Shown here: piece after piece, positions 62,217 through 64,000 of the stretch
How positions within the stretch are numbered: the stretch's first letter is position 1
How the letters are laid out: the number at the start of each line of letters is the position of its first letter
Assembly: GCA_934047225.1 (NCBI GenBank)
Contig: OW203989.1
Location: forward strand, 18,451,977-18,515,976
Direction: 5' to 3'
Length of the DNA: 64,000 nucleotides
Source of the DNA: Ypsolopha sequella
Lineage: Eukaryota; Arthropoda; Insecta; Lepidoptera; Ypsolophidae
The notes under the pieces: model-generated
The model's input: the letters and a program-made list of their open reading frames with translations, nothing else
What the model was told of the DNA's origin: nothing
The model's database searches: none
Translations under genes and position numbers: made by a program

Positions 62217-63860
62217 TAGTGATGTGTTGTGTCAAATCGATTTGAGTTTGACGTACAATTCGTACAAACGATTCAAGTCGATTTAAAGAGGTCTGTGCTA
62301 GAGATGATGAATATAACCATTTACCATTAAATTTAACGAATATTAAAATTAACCATGACATTCAATAAACAAAATGAACACTATCGAATATAAATATCAT
62401 ATCAACTTTTCCGGCAGATATTTATATTTGATATTTTTAACACGTATTTCGATTGGTTATTAGTTGATTATTTTAGTTTGGTAGTGTAAATTAAAAAACA
62501 AAGACGCATCGTCACGTTCTTGTTGTTTTCCGTTAAATATGAAGATTGTGAAGTTGTTTTGCAAAATAAGCTACTCAGAACCATTTCAATAGGTGTGTGG
62601 GAATAAAAAAAACTATAAAATATTTGTTTATTTGTTGAAAATATTCGTTCATATTTTTATTCAATGGTCGTTGGTCGCATTCAATAAAAATATTAACGAA
62701 TATTTTCAATCAATCAAATTATCGATATTGTTTTATCAATTCCCATAGGTTAATTTTTAAAAGATATTTTTTTAATATACAATATACTTCATTTTAGGAC
62801 ATAGTTTTTATTATTTTGGTATATAAATTAACAATTATTTTTTATGATTTTTTAAAGAATTGTCCGATGACCTTGTCTGTCTCTGTCTGTCTACTCATCT
62901 ACTCAGTTGCCAAATTAGTCTGAAGCTAATTATTATAAATTTATCTTGAAAGCAAAGGGCACATTTCTAAACAGCCATTACTCAAGTGACGTCACACGAG
63001 AGCAAATGGAAATTGCAGCCTTTTCGTAAAAATATTCATTAGTTTTTTAGACCAAAACTTCAAAAATACGGCTTACTAAACCTAAATCTCGAAAAGGTTT
63101 TCGAATTAACACACCTTTACATAACTTTAATATATGCCAATTAACTATTAACCAATAAACAATTTCAACCATTCTTGACATCTTTAGTCTGCGCTCTCTG
63201 ATCTCAAATACGAACAAAATGATTGAACCAAGATAAGGAATTAATTATATTCAAATCATATTATCTGTGATTCAAATTCCGTGTGATTGCTTTTTAACGT
63301 ACTACCTACGTTGTTTTTTGTTAATGTTGTGAGAAAAGTATTTTATTGTTGCCGATAAAATTAGTGTTCCTGTGTCACAGTCTCAGCAATGCCTGGTAAG
63401 AGGAAAACGTCAATAGTTTGGGATTACTTTTCCCAACCGGACAGCGGTGGTAGTATGAAGTTCAACTTATAGTAAAATGGTCGTAGAATATAGGAACTGG
63501 ACATACGACTGGCTGGTACTTAGTAGTAGGTACCTAAGTAGCATTTCATATTTTGTTTGATAATGTTTACATTTCTTTAATCACTAAACGTGCTTTTGGT
63601 TTTCAACAAAAGACTGTTTTTTTTGGTGACTTATATTATTGCTTATTTCTATGACTTTTAATTCAGGAAAGAAAAGCTATCAACATTTTAATATGAATAT
63701 AAACCGCGCCATTCTATCTAATTTGTATCGGTCAATTCGATTTCAGTATGTTTTGTATGCTGTTTTCCAATATTGATGCAAATCGATTTGAATCGATTTC
63801 CAAATCAATTTTCTTCTTTTTAAATTGATTTGTAGTTTTAAACCGATTTCTCCATCACTA
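62217..63860 (+). mobile_element. hAT-like element with BED-finger exon
   Basis: The ends 'tagtgatg' and 'catcacta' are inverted, and subterminal 'caaatcgattt' / 'aaaccgatttc' agree. The 8-bp flanks 'cacagggc' (62,209-62,216) and 'cactgggc' (63,861-63,868) match at 7 of 8 bases. It lies 86 bp upstream of the Rint1 start codon. At 1.64 kb it is too short for a full transposase. Confidence 0.65.
63389..63472 (+). pseudogene. BED zinc-finger start, truncated
   Basis: 28 codons including stop: 'MPGKRKTSIVWDYFSQPDSG'. K-x-S-x-V-W-x-Y-F is the start of a BED finger, the N-terminal domain of many hAT transposases. The Cys pair that should follow is missing because a stop comes early. A splice just before the stop is possible. 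Confidence 0.6.
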
Positions 63861-63908
63861 CACTGGGCCATACTATGATGTATTAGTATATACTATAATC
63901 TTGCTCGT

Positions 63909-63963
63909 AGACTTAGGATATAGTATATTTTATAGTATATCCCATGGTATATCCTAAGTCTAT
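63909..63963. repeat. Perfect-stem palindrome near the window end
   Basis: 'gacttaggatatagtatatt' mirrors 'ccatggtatatcctaagtc'; AT-rich, about 25 bp per arm with small interruptions. Confidence 0.65.
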
Positions 63964-64000
63964 TGGTCCGAAAAATATTGACAGATTCGATTGTCTTCAC

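Overview
The window is nuclear DNA of an insect, most likely a moth or butterfly. The AT-rich composition, short exons with GT-AG introns, a BEL/Pao retrotransposon, a tRNA-derived SINE of a type common in Lepidoptera, and a very dense load of small foldback elements all point that way. No species can be named from sequence alone.

Layout. Positions 1-15,319 are repeat territory. They hold a full-length, minus-strand BEL/Pao LTR retrotransposon with an envelope-like gene (1535-10481, LTRs identical by eye). It sits between two identical 456-bp direct repeats, and is followed by a 62-bp minisatellite and several MITEs. Positions 15,320-34,130 hold a plus-strand SLC17-type (sialin / inorganic phosphate cotransporter-like) major facilitator gene. 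Seven exons are resolved and the short first coding exon is not found. Its 8.5-kb fourth resolved intron holds a decayed LINE with a duplicated reverse-transcriptase segment. The same intron holds two exons that join in phase into a 63-residue THAP-like mini-protein, a candidate nested gene. Positions 34,131-41,018 lie between convergent genes and are mostly MITEs, including a hAT-type element with a perfect 8-bp target duplication. Positions 41,182-62,131 hold a minus-strand Rint1 gene, assembled here as 14 exons whose phases all agree (837 codons plus stop). Its introns carry decayed tandem copies of exon 12, a 4-kb interrupted palindrome with a nuclease-like transposon gene, a 35-bp minisatellite, a SINE and hairpins. 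Positions 62,217-63,860 are a hAT-like element with a BED-finger reading frame, inserted 86 bp upstream of the Rint1 start codon.

How the parts work together. The two host genes are unrelated in function: Rint1 is a subunit of the NRZ tether for Golgi-to-ER traffic, and the SLC17 protein is a membrane anion transporter. They are arranged tail to tail. Everything else is mobile DNA. Points most worth following up are the nested THAP mini-gene, the Rint1 exon 12 copies, the intronic palindrome able to give hairpin RNA, and the GATA-motif and TGAT-biased composition of the BEL element.
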